From Dromaius novaehollandiae (Eukaryota; Chordata; Aves; Casuariiformes; Dromaiidae), in contig NC_088102.1 in the NCBI RefSeq assembly GCF_036370855.1, positions 43,375,835-43,439,834 of the forward strand: DNA of 64,000 nucleotides. The letters are read 5' to 3'. This document shows, piece by piece, positions 36,398-49,632 of the stretch; within the stretch, counting starts at the first letter, position 1, and every line of letters begins with the position of its first letter. Under the pieces are notes generated by a model. That model was not told where the DNA came from and did no database searches. It saw nothing but the letters and a program-made list of their open reading frames with translations. The position numbers were made by a program, and so were the translations under genes.

Positions 36398-36788
36398 AGC
36401 GGCACGATCACCGCCGCCCGCACCAACCGCCGCGTTTCGAATCTCGCGCTCAACTGACACGGCGCGTTGCCCCGCCCCCACCATTCGAACTGGCCCGCCG
36501 CGCCCTTCCACTGGCTGACCTTGGCGAAGGGGACGGGCCTGGGGGCAGAGCAACCGCCAATGGCGGCCCGGCTGCAGTGTTGTGTTTTTTTCAAACGCGA
36601 TAGGTGCTCCGGGCAAGGGGAAGCCCTGCCCCCTCTTGCCTGATTGGGCGGTGGAAGGAGCCAATCCAATCCTCAGGCGGCGAGGATTGACTCGTCTCTC
36701 GCCCAGTGGTAACGCAGAGCTGTGTTACCACTCTCCAATGGGGAAACCGAGAAGACGGGTGCTGCTCTCGAACACAGGGCGGGAGAAG
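36398..36788. promoter_or_regulatory. NUSAP1/OIP5 bidirectional promoter with NF-Y and CHR motifs
   Basis: Only 391 bp separate the two start codons, so the genes must share a promoter. CCAAT boxes lie at 36557-36561, 36661-36665, 36666-36670 and 36735-36739, and an inverted one (ATTGG) at 36643-36647. Cell-cycle homology region (CHR) matches are TTCAAA (inverted TTTGAA) at 36590-36595 and the TTCGAA variant at 36436-36441 and 36484-36489. NF-Y with CHR is the known layout of G2/M genes controlled by DREAM and B-MYB/FOXM1, which fits both products. There is no TATA box. The motifs are seen; the regulation is inferred. Confidence 0.8.
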
Positions 36789-39700
36789 ATGGCGGTGCGG
36801 CGGCGTCTGCAGGAGCTGTTCCAGGACCCACAGCTCGGCGGCGTCATCACCGTGGAGCGGCCGCTGCCACCGCCGCCCCCCGCAGCCGCGCGGGTCCAGC
36901 AGCCGCCGCCGGCCGCGGGCTCGGTGGGGGCGCCGCGGCGGCTGCGGCCGGAGGAGTGGGCCGTGTTCCAGTGCCGCGGCTGCCGGGCGGTGCTGGGGGA
37001 CTCGCTGCACCTGTGCGCGCAGGAGGAGCGGCGCCTCGGGCTCCTCGCCTGCCTCAGTCAGTGCCGGCGGGGCGGGGCGGGGCGGGGCGGGGGGCGCCGC
37101 CGCCGCTGCGTGTCGCTGGGGCCCCAGCGCGGGTCCGGGCCGGCGGGCCAGGGCGATGAGCTTTTACTAATGCGGGTTAATAGCGACGTGGAAACTTCCA
37201 CCCGCGTGTTATAAAAGGGCCTGCTGTGCGCCTCAGCGGGTCTCTGGGTCGCCTGCCGCGCCGGGGGGCGCTGGGCGACCGGAGTGGCTTTTCAATGTCT
37301 CCGTCTTTCTTTGCAGAAGTCACGAATGACGTTGTTTGGGAAGAGTCGCTAATGATCGGCCTTGAAGGAGCCCTCCTAGGGTGGTAGGTAGTGGACGTAT
37401 CTCTTGCTTTTGGCATCACGTTTTAGTCGTCAGATGAAATATACTGACAAAACCAGGCCTCTCCAAAGTCGGAGGCAAAGAGTTCCTGAAAGTGTTCCGG
37501 CTTGTGCGCTGACACGTCTTGTGGAATCGATAAAGTCCTAAGTGATTTTTGGACCTGTACTTCATAACTTTCAAATGAAAAATCTTTTGTACACATATAG
37601 CTTTAACTTTCATCAAAATCAAAAGAAGTTTTTTCAGCATTTACCTTTGTTAGTGGGGAGAGAGGAACATTTGAGCAATGCAGTAAAATGTAGCCTAGCC
37701 TTTAACTCTTCTTCAGCTCCTGCCTTATAAAGCATATATTATCTAAATTAAAGCATGCCTTTTCATATACTGAAAGTGAATAACTTCTGCTGTTCTATTC
37801 ATTAGCCAATCAGTAAGAGGTAGCTTTGGTAAGTCTGGAATTAGTCTGATGAGAACGAAGTAAGATGTTACTTGAAGACTGGAAGAATAGCCACCTATTT
37901 GCAAATTCGGTGAGAACTAATAGAATCAGTATTTAAATGTTGTTTAGAAGGTTATTTCACAAGCCGCAAGGGCTAGAAACTTTCTAAAAGAAAGATTTGC
38001 ATTTTTCTCTGCATGAGGCAATAATCCATTTTATCAGGAGGAATTTTTTCATCTACCTACACAGCCTATCGCATGTAGAGGTTTGGGCACAGGTATATTG
38101 TACTTTTTTACTGGTTAAGTCATATCTGACTAGTATAGCTTAAACCACTCTGTGGTAATGAGTCTTTTATGTTCTTCTCTGATTGCAGCTTCACTTATTA
38201 CAGAAATTACTTCTCACACAACATGCCCAACTTCTCATGTTCCCCTCCTTTCTGTGATTGTTTATATATAAAGAAAAGTAACATCACGCATTTTGTTTGC
38301 TGTTTTGGTAAAACTGATAATCTGATGTCCTCTGACTAGCAGGCAGTATCTATGGTTTTAAAAGCTTCTGTTTAAACATATTATTTTTCCTTTTCTCCTT
38401 TCAGCACTTTCAATGCATTATTCTGTCGTTCATGTGGCTTGATTGTGGGCTTCATTCTATATTCTACTTTCAGTGATCTGGCTTATCTCCGAGGCTTCTT
38501 CTGTTTCTTCAAGGACAGCATCCTTTGGTGAGTATGCTGTTTTATTATGGTAAATGACTTCACAGGAGTTTGCAAGTGATTAAAACAGCTGTTTTACTTT
38601 TGACTGAGTGCATTCATGCATGGGTTTTAATATTCTCTCTATTTAAATTGCTCATGTTGGCACAATTTCATTTGATTTGCCTTATGCTTTTAAAGTGTCC
38701 TCATGTAATGTCAGGGATTAAATTTAGTTGCTTGCTTCACTTCACTTCCAGATCCACTTAAGTAATGTAAGGTTTCAAAACAGTTCCGTGCTAGATTGAA
38801 GACTTGATTATAGAAACTATAAATTACTTTCAGTTGATGATGAGAGATCTTATGGTTTTTAAAGTAAAAGTATTGTTATAAATATTTTCATAATGTATTG
38901 ACTACTTCTGACAGCACTTTTAGGATCTGCTTTAAAATTGTCTTAAATAATCTGTCTAAACAATGAATGCAACCATGTTACTTAAAAAGTGTTTTTCTTG
39001 TCTTTCCCCTTTCCCCACTTGTCTTCCAGTTATCTCTTAAAAAATAAAATGATAATAGAAGCCTCTAAGGTAAAATTTCCTGCTTTGAGCCTAAAGGAAG
39101 AACTCGGAAAAGTAAGGTTTCTACATGACTTTGTATGTAAAATGCAAAAAATGCCAAGTCTTTTTAGAGATCGGTCCAAAAATATTGATACTTTTTTTGC
39201 TTTTTTGTTTTTAAGTGCAGGTGATGTAGAAAATACTGGATTATAATGTAGCTATAATACATGTGCAGAGCATACAAAACATTTTCTGTAACAACTTATC
39301 TGCAAAACATATAAAGTTCTATCTAACTTTCTGATAAGTATGTTACCCTGTGGTGAATGTTCATGTTTTTGTGGTACCTGAATGTCATCAAGAGAGAAAG
39401 GATTTCTCTGCATCTTGAAAAGAAAAACCCAGAACTGTTCAGAAAGCATTCAGCTAAGTATTACTAAATGTGTTGTCCCTAGGATTGATAAGTCACTTTT
39501 GCAGAATAAAAAAATACCCATTTGTTGATTTTTAAAAGGATTCTAGCACAGTCTTGTTTCTGGCTATGTGAGCTCAAAACAGCTGCAGACTCTTGAAAAT
39601 ATCCACTCTCCTAACCAGTTTTGGTAACAAAAATTCTTAAGAGAATTAATCCAAATCTTTCCATTTGTCACAGAACTATCCTTTTGGGGGATCTTAATGT

Positions 39701-40592
39701 ATTAGGCAGCAGGTCAACAGATGCCTTCTACAGTAGCCATCTCTCTTTCTGCTCCCTTTACTAGCTGTTCATGAATCTAACCTTTCTGGTAATAATGTTA
39801 CCTAGGGAGAAAAAAAAATCCGTGCTTTCTTAGTAGGTCATACATTTGCAGCATTTCTTTAGGGAAAGAGTGCTTGATTTTTCACTCCAAATGCATACTT
39901 TATTTTTATGTATGTTTGCCATCTGTTTCCCCACTTCCTTCTTTTACATTCCCTTCAAAGCACATATTCCATCTTGAGTAAAAATATAATATAGCAGATG
40001 AGTATTTTTAGGTGTACTCCTAAGCAAAGATGAAACAGTCTGTCCAGATCTTGTCAAAAAAGTTATCTGGCTTTGCTAAACTTGTAATGAATTAACCGGG
40101 AAAGATTATGTTGGTCTTAGTAAGGCTTCAGCAGCTCTTGCTGCTTACTTAAGTGGAAAAGTTCTATGCATCTCTGAAAGGGGTTCTGCTGACATATGTT
40201 CATCTCGTGTAACACAAGCTTCTGATTTGGGTGCTAGTTTTGGCTGTGCTAAACATACAGTATAGAGATATGCCATATTAGATACTAGTGATACAATAGA
40301 GCCCAGTATCACTTTCCATCTTGAAAGTCAGCTGCTTTTTAGCTACTGAAGGTGGGGTATACATCTTTCAAGGACCCAATGTTAGGACAACATTTTTCTG
40401 TTTTTTTTTTTTTCATTATTTCTTTTTTTCTAGCTAAAAGAAAAGCTTGTGACGGTCCACATGCGCCTAGAATTGCTGATGAAGAAGATGGAGGAATTGA
40501 ACCAAAAGAATAATGTGGCAGAAAAGCAAAGCACTGCATCAGATGCAGCTGGCCTCATGCCACGATATGCAATAGTCAAGATGAACAAATAA
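36789..40592 (+). CDS. OIP5: OIP5 (Mis18-beta), centromere CENP-A loading factor
   Basis: OIP5/Mis18-beta pairs with Mis18-alpha and M18BP1 to license centromeres for HJURP-mediated CENP-A deposition after mitosis. Coding exons: 36789-37056, 37317-37383, 38405-38527, 39030-39111, 40434-40592, totalling 232 aa (human 229). The split codons join in frame (A|AA, TG|C, TG|T). The Mis18/Yippee zinc fold is clear: CxxC at residues 62 and 65 (VFQCRGCRAVLGDS) and CxxC at 119 and 122 (ALFCRSCGLIVGF). A C-terminal helix (LRLELLMKKMEEL-type, about residues 181-210) suits the known Mis18 oligomerisation coiled coil. The N-terminus is proline- and alanine-rich and poorly conserved. I chose ATG 36789 for its strong context (A at -3, G at +4); an in-frame ATG at 36738 overlaps a CCAAT box and is weaker. 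Identification is very secure. Confidence 0.96.
37057..37316 (+). other. OIP5 intron 1, very GC-rich with (GGGGC)n array
   Basis: A 260-bp intron between A|GTCAGT and TTTGCAG|AAG. Positions 37067-37095 hold a run of GGCGGGGCGGGGC units, giving several Sp1-type boxes and G-quadruplex potential on the coding strand. Confidence 0.85.
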
Positions 40593-43500
40593 TATGCCAT
40601 TTTAAAGAACTACTGGAATTGTTTCTGCATCTCTGCAGGGTTTGTTCATTATGAGGAAATAATGCACCAGAATATGTCAGAGACTTAATCTGTCACTTTA
40701 TCTATGTATAGAAAGAACTTATGCTAAAGCGCACCTCTTCAAACTAGGGGGAATACCTGAAAATCTTAACATCCTGAAGCTACGCTGTGAAAAACAAATA
40801 GCTCACCCTTACAGCACAGTACTCTCTGAAGCAGTAGAACCACTGCTGTGGTTCTCCCTAAAAACTTTAGGGGAAAAAAGCAGACTTTAAAAAGTTGAAC
40901 TCAGGTTTTAGGGACTATATAAAACATACCAATAAGGTGATATACAAGAGGAACCATTATAAATGAAACCTTCTTACAGAGATCTAGAATATTTTGTCTT
41001 ATCTTTTCATATGGATACAATGTTTATGGCAGCTAGCTGTTGGTCAAGTGGCTTGTTAGCCACATCAGGTATGAGAAGCACTGCTAAATGGTGTCCTGGT
41101 AGTTCTTTTAAACTTACTTCTGTGCATGGCCTGCAAAAGGGGCCAGCTAGCATGTCATAGAGGCTGCACAGCACGCTTGATGCATGGGCATGGAAGGCAC
41201 ATTGCTACCTGGAGCACAAGATTTCGCACTATAAGTTCAAGCACAGTGCAAGTGCCTGCCAAGTCCTCTGGAAGAGCAGCTTCGTGGCTGCACTGGGCTG
41301 GGTCGGTTTCTGTCTGCTCTGTTGGCCTCAGACCGTGGGCAACTGCCTTTAATAGATTTGAGCCCATCTCTCTGAGGTTGAAACCATGAAACTAAGGAAA
41401 GCTCTTTTCACCTCTCTTCCCTTCTGCTCACTCATGGCTCTGCTGAAGCTGTGATAGTCTACCTGCTGCCTTCCCTTGGCCAGTCAAGCTGTTTCACAAA
41501 ACATAGCGAAAGGGTCCTCATTAGCATTTCTGTTAGTTTTGCATAGGTTCTGCTCCTCTCCAAACATTTAGAAACTCTTTTGATGGAGAGGAAAGAATGC
41601 TACTTAACCCTTGTTATTGGGACAGAACATCTTAGTCCTTAATTCTCAGTAGTTGGAAGATTAAGGGTCCTTTTCCTCTCCCTCCTGCTGCCTAAAAGTT
41701 TGATGTTTTAAAGCTTCCATTAAGCTTAGTAATTGCCCGTAATAGTCTAGAGAGGAATGTATTTACTTGATTGACTTAATTCTGGTGATGTGATTTGCCC
41801 TCCCCTGCTTCCACACTATACTCTGTGTATCATGGTCTTAGTTGTTTTGATCTATTTGTAAAATAACTCTTATAATTGATTGGAGGGGAGGGGATGAAAC
41901 TCACTGCAAGGCACCCTAGGGGTTTAGATGGGCAGCTGGTACTTATTCTGCTACTTATGTACAGTGTACTGCTTTTTGGTTAACACTTCTGGATGCTCTC
42001 GAAGTTTGTTCTGATTGAGCTATAGCATAGAATATCAACAGCTGTTCTGCTGCAAGAGGAGCAGGTCTCCTTCAGTTAAATTATGGTACTATATGCTACC
42101 GGAATGACTATTATTGCTAGTTCTAGATCTTTGAAAGGCATGAGTGCAGAAATGCAGTGCTTTTCAATGACTGCTAAATTCAAGATATCAAAAGTAACTA
42201 CTTGAAATAACATCTTGCAGGAGCATAATGTTTTCATTCTCTGTAATGATAAATGTTATCCTCTCTAAAAAGAGCTCTAGCACCCATATCCAGGGAGCTG
42301 TTCTTTTTAGAGTTGTCATTGTATATTCGTGTAAGGTTGTAATTGCTGTATTTGATTACTTCATTATTAAGAACAAGGATTTTTTTATAAAGTGTTCTAA
42401 GTGACTTCTGCACCATGTTTAAGGGCCTGTTGGTCTTTAAGTGGGGTCTTGTGACAAAACTCATTTTGTATGAACATCCACCCATCTCAGGTGAACGTTT
42501 TCAGTTGTATAACTTCACTTTTTGTCTTAATTTCTACGTGATGGCCCTTTTGTTGTTGCATCAGTCTTGGTTGATTGATTGATGGGACTATTGAAAGAAA
42601 CATGACTGATAATGGGACTATTTACTTTTGCCCTTTCATTTTGGTTTCTGCATTGATTTTGCTTCTTACTATATACTTTACATCTACTCTGTGTAATGTA
42701 AATAGTGGTAGTGTCTTGCTTCATGTTTAATATTCTGGATGCAGGAATCGTATTCACTGAATTTAGCTAAGCATCCCTAAGTGGAAAAAGAAGCTGTCAG
42801 TTATATTTGTTATGATTTTTACCTTTACAGTTGTAAAGAAGAAACTTTCTTTAATTAAAAAAAACCCCTGAAATTCAGAAATACATGTTATACAGATCAC
42901 ATGTACTATCATGTGAGTCTTGAGTTGACTTCTTTTACTTAGGTTATGTTTGCAGCAAAGACCATCAATTTATCTTGTACATGCAGATCCTGGCTTATTA
43001 TGAAGCACTGCATTAATGCAATGCATTCCTTGCATTACTTTGCCTGCTTAGCATAAGCAACTGTCCATGATTTTAAGCAGTAAGTATGTGCTAAATAATA
43101 GTTGGTAAACTTTCTCAGGCTAATATTAAAGTACATTTCACTAACCTTTGGAACTGGAAATACCACAGGTCTGTTGAGTCCTTCATGTCCAGTAGTCAAA
43201 CAGTGCATTTTCTTAGAACCAGCTATAGCCTGATGTACCTGTTGGCACTAAGAGCAGTACAATGCCATAACTAAATTTCTGTTGAACAAACAAACCACCT
43301 CAATTTACGGAACATAAAGTAAATGCAATGCTATCCTCAATAGTTTGAGGTGAACATTTACTGAGATACCAACTTAAACCTAAAGGTGCATTTTGAATTA
43401 TATGATGCTTAACTTTTTCCTGCTGAAAGATTCAGCTTTGGATCCCAGTCTGGCCTGGATTCAGATTCCTCTTAATTTACAGTTGATCAGTGAATATTCA

Positions 43501-45580
43501 TTGTTTTAGTGGAACCTAATCTCTAGCTAGGCATCTTGAGAGATGTGTTCTTACTCTGCTAAGTGCAGCTGGACCAGTTTGGCTCAGGAAGGATAGATTC
43601 TATTTAAATGAATGCCAGCTGCTTAAAAAGCAAGTCTCAAGGTCAGGCCACAGCTATTTTTATTCTTATATGTGCTAACCTGCAGCTATCTTCTCTGGAA
43701 CTGTATTCCTAAAGACAAAAAACTGTATTCCTACAGACAAAAGCGAGCAGAAAATGAAACAAATTAGGTGATTGAGAAGGCTACTGAAGCAACAATCCTA
43801 CTGCGTAGCTTTTATAAGCTAGTGTGTAAGGGGTAGCAATCTGTAACAGGTTTTGGAAAGCATGCAGCAGGCTTGGGAGGCATGGCCGCTTCAGCACATG
43901 CGAGGTGACGTCCTGCTACTGTGTTACAGCAATTCTGAAAACTGCTCTCAGCAGCAATTGCAGAGAAAGTTGTGCTTGCCTCTAGGCTGCCACATACATA
44001 CCCATCACAGAAGGAATTTGGGGGAAATATAATTGCCAAAACAACAAAAATGTGTGAAACAGTTTTTCCCAGGGACTTATTACTGTTTAGTCAAGCTTTT
44101 ATATAAGCAACAGAAGTTTTCTGCTACCATCTAAAACAATCCTTAAAGCTTTTATTTGGTAAGCTGCCCATCTTAATATGATTAAAGTGCCAGACTTCCT
44201 TAGCTGCCTCCCAGAAGTCAAGAGAACTCTTCTGTGTGAAGTCTCCTGGAACAGCTGGACCAAAAGCAGATATCAAGCATATGTAAGTTAGTCCAAATTG
44301 TTAAATTCTGACAAAGTTACAGCAAGTGACAACATGTCTTAGAAGTGGAAGCGGTTAGCAACTCCATGAAGATGCAGTGTATAGTGACTTGGTTAATTTT
44401 TCTTTTGAACAAATGACACAAGAAGTTTTTAGTGCATTCTCAGCCTGTGCTGCTTTATTGCTAAAAAAAAATTTGTATACAGGTGCAGAGTTTCCAAGTT
44501 CATTTTTAAACAGTTCCTCTTTACGGTGTCAAAAGAATAAAATCTTATCTCGAAATCCCCGAATATGCATAGATATAAAAGCAAGCTGCCTTTTGGAAAA
44601 ACTTTAGAATTCACAGGGAGACATTCTTGTACTGTTATCATGTAAAACGTGTGCAATGGGAGTACATAGTTCATAGTGATACCAGTAATTTCCTCCACTA
44701 ACCCATGTAAGCATGCCATCAGAAGCCCCATATAAGAAGTGTTCTCTAACCTGGTTTTTAGGTATTAACATAACTCTTAAGAATCTGCTACAACTGTCTA
44801 ATACTTCTCTTCTGCTGCTACATCATACTTTTCAAAAGGAGGATAGCTTCACTGAAGTCCTAAAGTACCTTACTTCCCCTGGTTTTGTATTGAAGAGGAT
44901 AAGCATTAAGAATGGATACAACTACTTACTCTTCACATGAAAGAAAATACATTTAACAGGGTTTAAGACCATGCAAAGCATTCTGTAGAATATCAACCAG
45001 GTTTTAGATGGCCATTGTTAACCACCGGGCTAAAATGGTTTTACAAATTCCCTTTTTGCTTGAAGTTGGCTCAAAGGATTTCATTTAATCTAGTTTCTGA
45101 TACTACAAAATAGTTATCTTCTTTTCATATTCCAATCTTCATTTGGCAATTTTTGTGTATTGATAGAAAGGGCATTCATGAGGAAAACATGGTCCCTGTT
45201 CTAAACCCAATGGTGCTTTGTGGATGGTTGGCTAAGAAGTGTGAATGGGAATTAACTTGACACATAATTTCTTCCTCTAAGACCCTTACTCTTTCTATTT
45301 AAGAAGGCTGAGCCTCAAGTACATGGAGGAATGTTTGCACAAGTTAAGCCCACCTATAAAATTAAGCTAAGCTAGAATTATGGAATCCTGCAGTAAACAA
45401 ACTAGTATTCTACTTGTTTGAATACTTCAGACTAGGAAAAGCATTAGTGATATAGGCTATGCCACAGATTCTATGTTATTTTCATACTGCCAGCAGAAAT
45501 TCACTGCATCACCCACTAAAAGACTTGGGAAATAATACAGAGAACACACTAAAAGTTTACAGAAAGATGGCACCCAATTT
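40593..45580 (+). other. OIP5 3' UTR and downstream spacer
   Basis: No canonical AATAAA was found close behind the OIP5 stop codon, so the transcript end is undefined. A GC-richer block at about 41020-41400 stands out from AT-rich surroundings and may be an old transposon. A 22-bp tandem duplication lies at 43701-43744 (unit CTGTATTCCTAMAGACAAA). At 45585-45606 a minus-strand signal (TTTATT) and a plus-strand AATAAA sit back to back. No protein-coding exon is recognised. Confidence 0.5.
43701..43744. repeat. 22-bp tandem duplication, two copies
   Basis: CTGTATTCCTAAAGAC and CTGTATTCCTACAGAC copies in direct tandem, nearly identical, in the OIP5-to-Cyrano interval. Confidence 0.85.
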
Positions 45581-45584
45581 CCCT

Positions 45585-45606
45585 TTTATTTAATAAGTGA
45601 AATAAA
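45585..45606. terminator. Back-to-back poly(A) signal candidates, both strands
   Basis: TTTATT at 45585-45590 (AATAAA on the minus strand) and AATAAA at 45601-45606 on the plus strand. This could be where convergent OIP5 and OIP5-AS1 transcripts end, but such hexamers are common in AT-rich DNA and I have no other support. Confidence 0.2.
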
Positions 45607-48600
45607 GAAAAAATATTATATTGCAACCTGTGTTGCAGAAGATAAAGACCTCCAGTGATCAAATCTCATTTTCTGTTTTTAAAAATCTCTTTTGTCAAAG
45701 AACTTAAAAAATATACAAGATAACCAGTATTTTCAGGTTCATTCCTGCAGATGCCATTATTGCTGGCTGATACCAGTATGCTTCAGTACAGCTGCCTATG
45801 TGGCTAGAGTTACCTGAAAATACTGTCTATTAAAAAGCTGTTCAACACCTGAAATATATGTACTGTGCTTATTGATTTCAGTCTTCTCCAAATAATTTCT
45901 CTCACCACACCCAAGCCTTTTACCTACTGTCTGGCAAATAACCACTCAATCTGAGTCTGTTGTTTCTGTTACTGTGGTTTTTTTGTTTGTTTTTTTCCAT
46001 GAGTTGCTTCCCCCCTGCACCCTGTGAGAAACTCTGCACCCTTTTCCTTGCTACAGCTGCAGCAGGTGAGAAACCTCATCTCGCCCCTAAACATGCTTAG
46101 TTCATGCCCTGCTTTTTACATGCCCAGGGCACTAATGTGAACCAGACAAGAGGTTATAAAGGCGAGTTCTGCTGATCCTGGTTCCTGATTTGCTGTTTTG
46201 GTGCCATGCTTCTGTCCCTATCTGTACATTCTGCCCCTTTCTCTACAGGAGCAGTGCATTCTCTAAAAACAAAATTTGAGAATCAAAGCAGGAAGTTCAA
46301 GCTATTGGTATATTAATTCCTATTGCTTCATTATGTATAAATGCATATCTCAATTTACTGGTAATAACTACATTACACTAGACATTTTGAATCATGCATA
46401 ATTAGAATACTAACTCTAAGATTTGGTTTGTGGGCCTGTGCTACTTTCCTTCAGTTTCTCCATACAGTTCTTCCTTCTAAGGCATCACAAAGAAGCCTTC
46501 TTTTATTGGACTTGCAAACATGCTCATTTGGAATGGAAGAGAAGCAATCAGGATTAACACAGGACACACTAGGTAGTAAGTTACGTTACCTTTTATCTTT
46601 AATAGTAGATGTTGTAAAGTCTTAGGGAATCCGTACGATAACCTGGTACACAGGCTCAGTGACAGAAACACGTTCCTTCCCTAAAACTATTGGTCAGTAG
46701 AAAGTGCAGAGCAGACTGAAAGAGTTCAGAAATCCATAGTTAGTGTTCTGCACTAATAAATGAGATGCCCTGGTTCCATTGCTGGCTTTTGTGTGCTAGT
46801 CAAAGTGCTGTAGGGGCAATATGCTGGATCATTCATTAGAAGAAATCCAAAGGTATCTAACTTGAACTGCCATTATGCAGCTCTGTACCTGAACAGCAAG
46901 CAGGATTATTAGGTTTTGAAGGAAGACCAGACAGTTTCTTAGAGAAGTGGGGAAGCAGATATTTCAAAGATTGGTTGTTCATCAAAAACTGTTCTGCTCT
47001 TCCATATTCTTCTCTGCCCAGAAATACACTGCCAGCTCTTGTCAATGTACTCCTTGTGTAAAGTGTTAGTGTCCTGGAGCTTGATACAATTTTTTCTCTC
47101 AATATTTAGGAGTCTTTGCAAGACTTTTTTTTGTTTCAAGTCCTGAATTAACAATTACCTTCAGAAGAAGTTGCAATTCCCAACATAATTACTGACTAGA
47201 CCTTCTGCAGCAGCACCACTGGGTAAGGAAACTATATACATGCATCACCTAAGCTTAGTACTGCTAAAGGAGTCATGTCTTTAGTGCACACTACATATTT
47301 GATATCCCACAGTGAAACATAGTAGCCTCTGACATTTCTGCTGAGTTTTAGAAGCAGTGAAATCAAGGCCTTGGGGGCCACGTCACACAATAGTTCAGCA
47401 GCTGTAAGGCAATGGGATTTCTGTTGCTGCCGTGAAACATAATTTCTAGTCTAGTAGCCCACAGAGTACAAATCATTATAAAATCTGAACTGGGATGCAT
47501 ATGTGGACAGCTTGCCTGGCTACTGCAGTCTTATTATTTTCCCCTTCTCTAAATGAATAAAGCCTTGAGGAATTCTATTCAGTCACAAAATTTATACTTC
47601 TGAAGCATGAACATGACCATGTTTTCATTATTATGCAAGTATATTTGATAACCACTGACCAGAATGAATTTATAACTTATCTAGTACTATCTAATAATTA
47701 AATTAAGGTTTCCTATGGCCAGCTTCCAGTTTTATCAATAATCCAGTAGCTGGAATTTAAGCTGATTACAACCTTCCAGATCAATTAGCTTTTCATATGC
47801 ATATTACATATTAGCTAACACCTAATGTAGTCATCCTCATGTTTATCTTGGTTACTTTAGACTGTAAAAATGCTCACAGCCCTCACAGTCTCATTATCAA
47901 CTTATGACGAGCCAAAGGATTTCACTTAAAGTAATTTTAGAATAGTAGCCTCCCTTCAGATATAAGTTATGGTTCAAATTACTTCACCTTTCTAGAAGAA
48001 ATCCAACCAGACAGAGCTACATCTCTGATGTAATAGTTCTGTTCACAAGAGTATTATGTATTGGGCCCTACTGTCTCTACAGACTACATATCTACACTGA
48101 AAACGGAGTATCAAACAGACTACTTAAAAAACAAACAAACAAAAAAAAACACGAACAGAGGCTACAGCTGTAGATCAATACCCCCTTCTGTTTAGAGGCT
48201 TCACAGCACTTGCCTCTCCAAAACTTTAGACAGAAATCAACCATGGTCTAAAACAGGGTGTTTAGCAAGTCCAAAATTACTTTTGCTGTAAAGTAATATT
48301 TTTAGAATCCTACAGTTCTGTTTGGGAAGTAAAAATGTTTCAAGTGTCAAGTGTTCTCCAATAAACTTTTTTTTTTTTTTTTAAAAGACCTGTCACCATC
48401 TCAAATTGGTCTTTTTAAACAAAGAAAACAAAAAGCACTTCATGCAATAAAATGCCTTCTAACAACAGAACCAGGTTCTCTTCACAGTTCAGTACTTGGA
48501 AGGGTTCAGTTTTACCTCAGAGAAACAGCAAGTACTAGACTACAAAAAAGAAAAACAAAATAGGGTAACTTCACCCATACTTTCAGAAAGAACTGCCTGC

Positions 48601-49632
48601 TCTTCCTCAGCACACCTTGATTCAGACATGTGACAAAACTAATCAATGTTTTTCATACCAGGTTCATTAACAAAGCATTCAAGTGCGAAGTTCCCTCCAA
48701 TGAGAGGAACATTAAGAGAAATTTACCCATCTTCTTAGGAAGAGACTTATGGTGCAACTCCCTGCAGCACAGAACGCCACAAACTTATTTGGTTATTACC
48801 CACTTATTCTACTGTACAATCTTGCTAATGCAAGTTATTTACTTTATTTACTATCACATGCAAAACAGTTATTGCTACTAAAGTTCTATTTTTTCTTATT
48901 AAATCATCTTATGGCTTTGTTTGCATCAGGGATTCTTCCCCCTACATACTGTGCTATTTTGCATTCCAGTTTCAGAGGTATTTTTCAAATAATTCTCCCA
49001 AGCACTAAACTACTTTATTCAATGGTACAGCTACACAGCTTCTTTTGTTCAGAACTGAACCTAACTCCAACGACAGGTCCCCCAGACCTCTGCTGTAAAT
49101 GGCCCACCTGCCCAATTTTCTTGGAGATGTAGTAAATGCATTTTTTTTTGTTACATACATTAACTCTGCAAGTATTACTGGTTTTGCACCCAAGTATACA
49201 CTGCTTAATTACTTTATACTTATGTTAAAATTACAAAACCAAGCTACTCATTCCCTCCCTCCCCCTAATGGCCATTTACAGGCAGGTCTCAGGAAAAAAA
49301 GATGCAGTATCCTCTCTAAGCTGACAGAGAATTTTGTTCTTATAAAAGAGAGAAATGGGTGAAAAGAAACACTGCCACTGAATAAAACACTTTTTCCTAG
49401 GAAATCAAGAGGATGCCATCTACAGAGCATTGCAAATCTTAGGGATCATAACAGTCTCTTATTTGACCAGTCCAAGCTGCCCATTCAGTACTAAATCATT
49501 TGGACTTCCCGTGGTCTAAACTTTCCTTCTCAAAAAGCAGAGGGAGAGATGAAAACTATTAAATTTGAGATTAGAGGTGGAAAGCAATACTAGAGGTTAT
49601 CCAAAATACATGGTATTGAGTTCTCAATAATA
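45607..49632 (-). other. Probable 3' part of the OIP5-AS1 unit or downstream spacer
   Basis: AT-rich DNA with no coding exon recognised. A 7-mer miR-7 seed match is present on the minus strand at 46920-46926 (GGAAGAC on the plus strand). Whether this stretch is transcribed cannot be told from sequence. Confidence 0.35.

Noticed and set aside
36738-36788. Upstream in-frame ATG for OIP5 (MGKPRRRVLL)
   Set aside because: It overlaps a CCAAT box and has a poor context (C at -3), so it is probably upstream of the transcription start.
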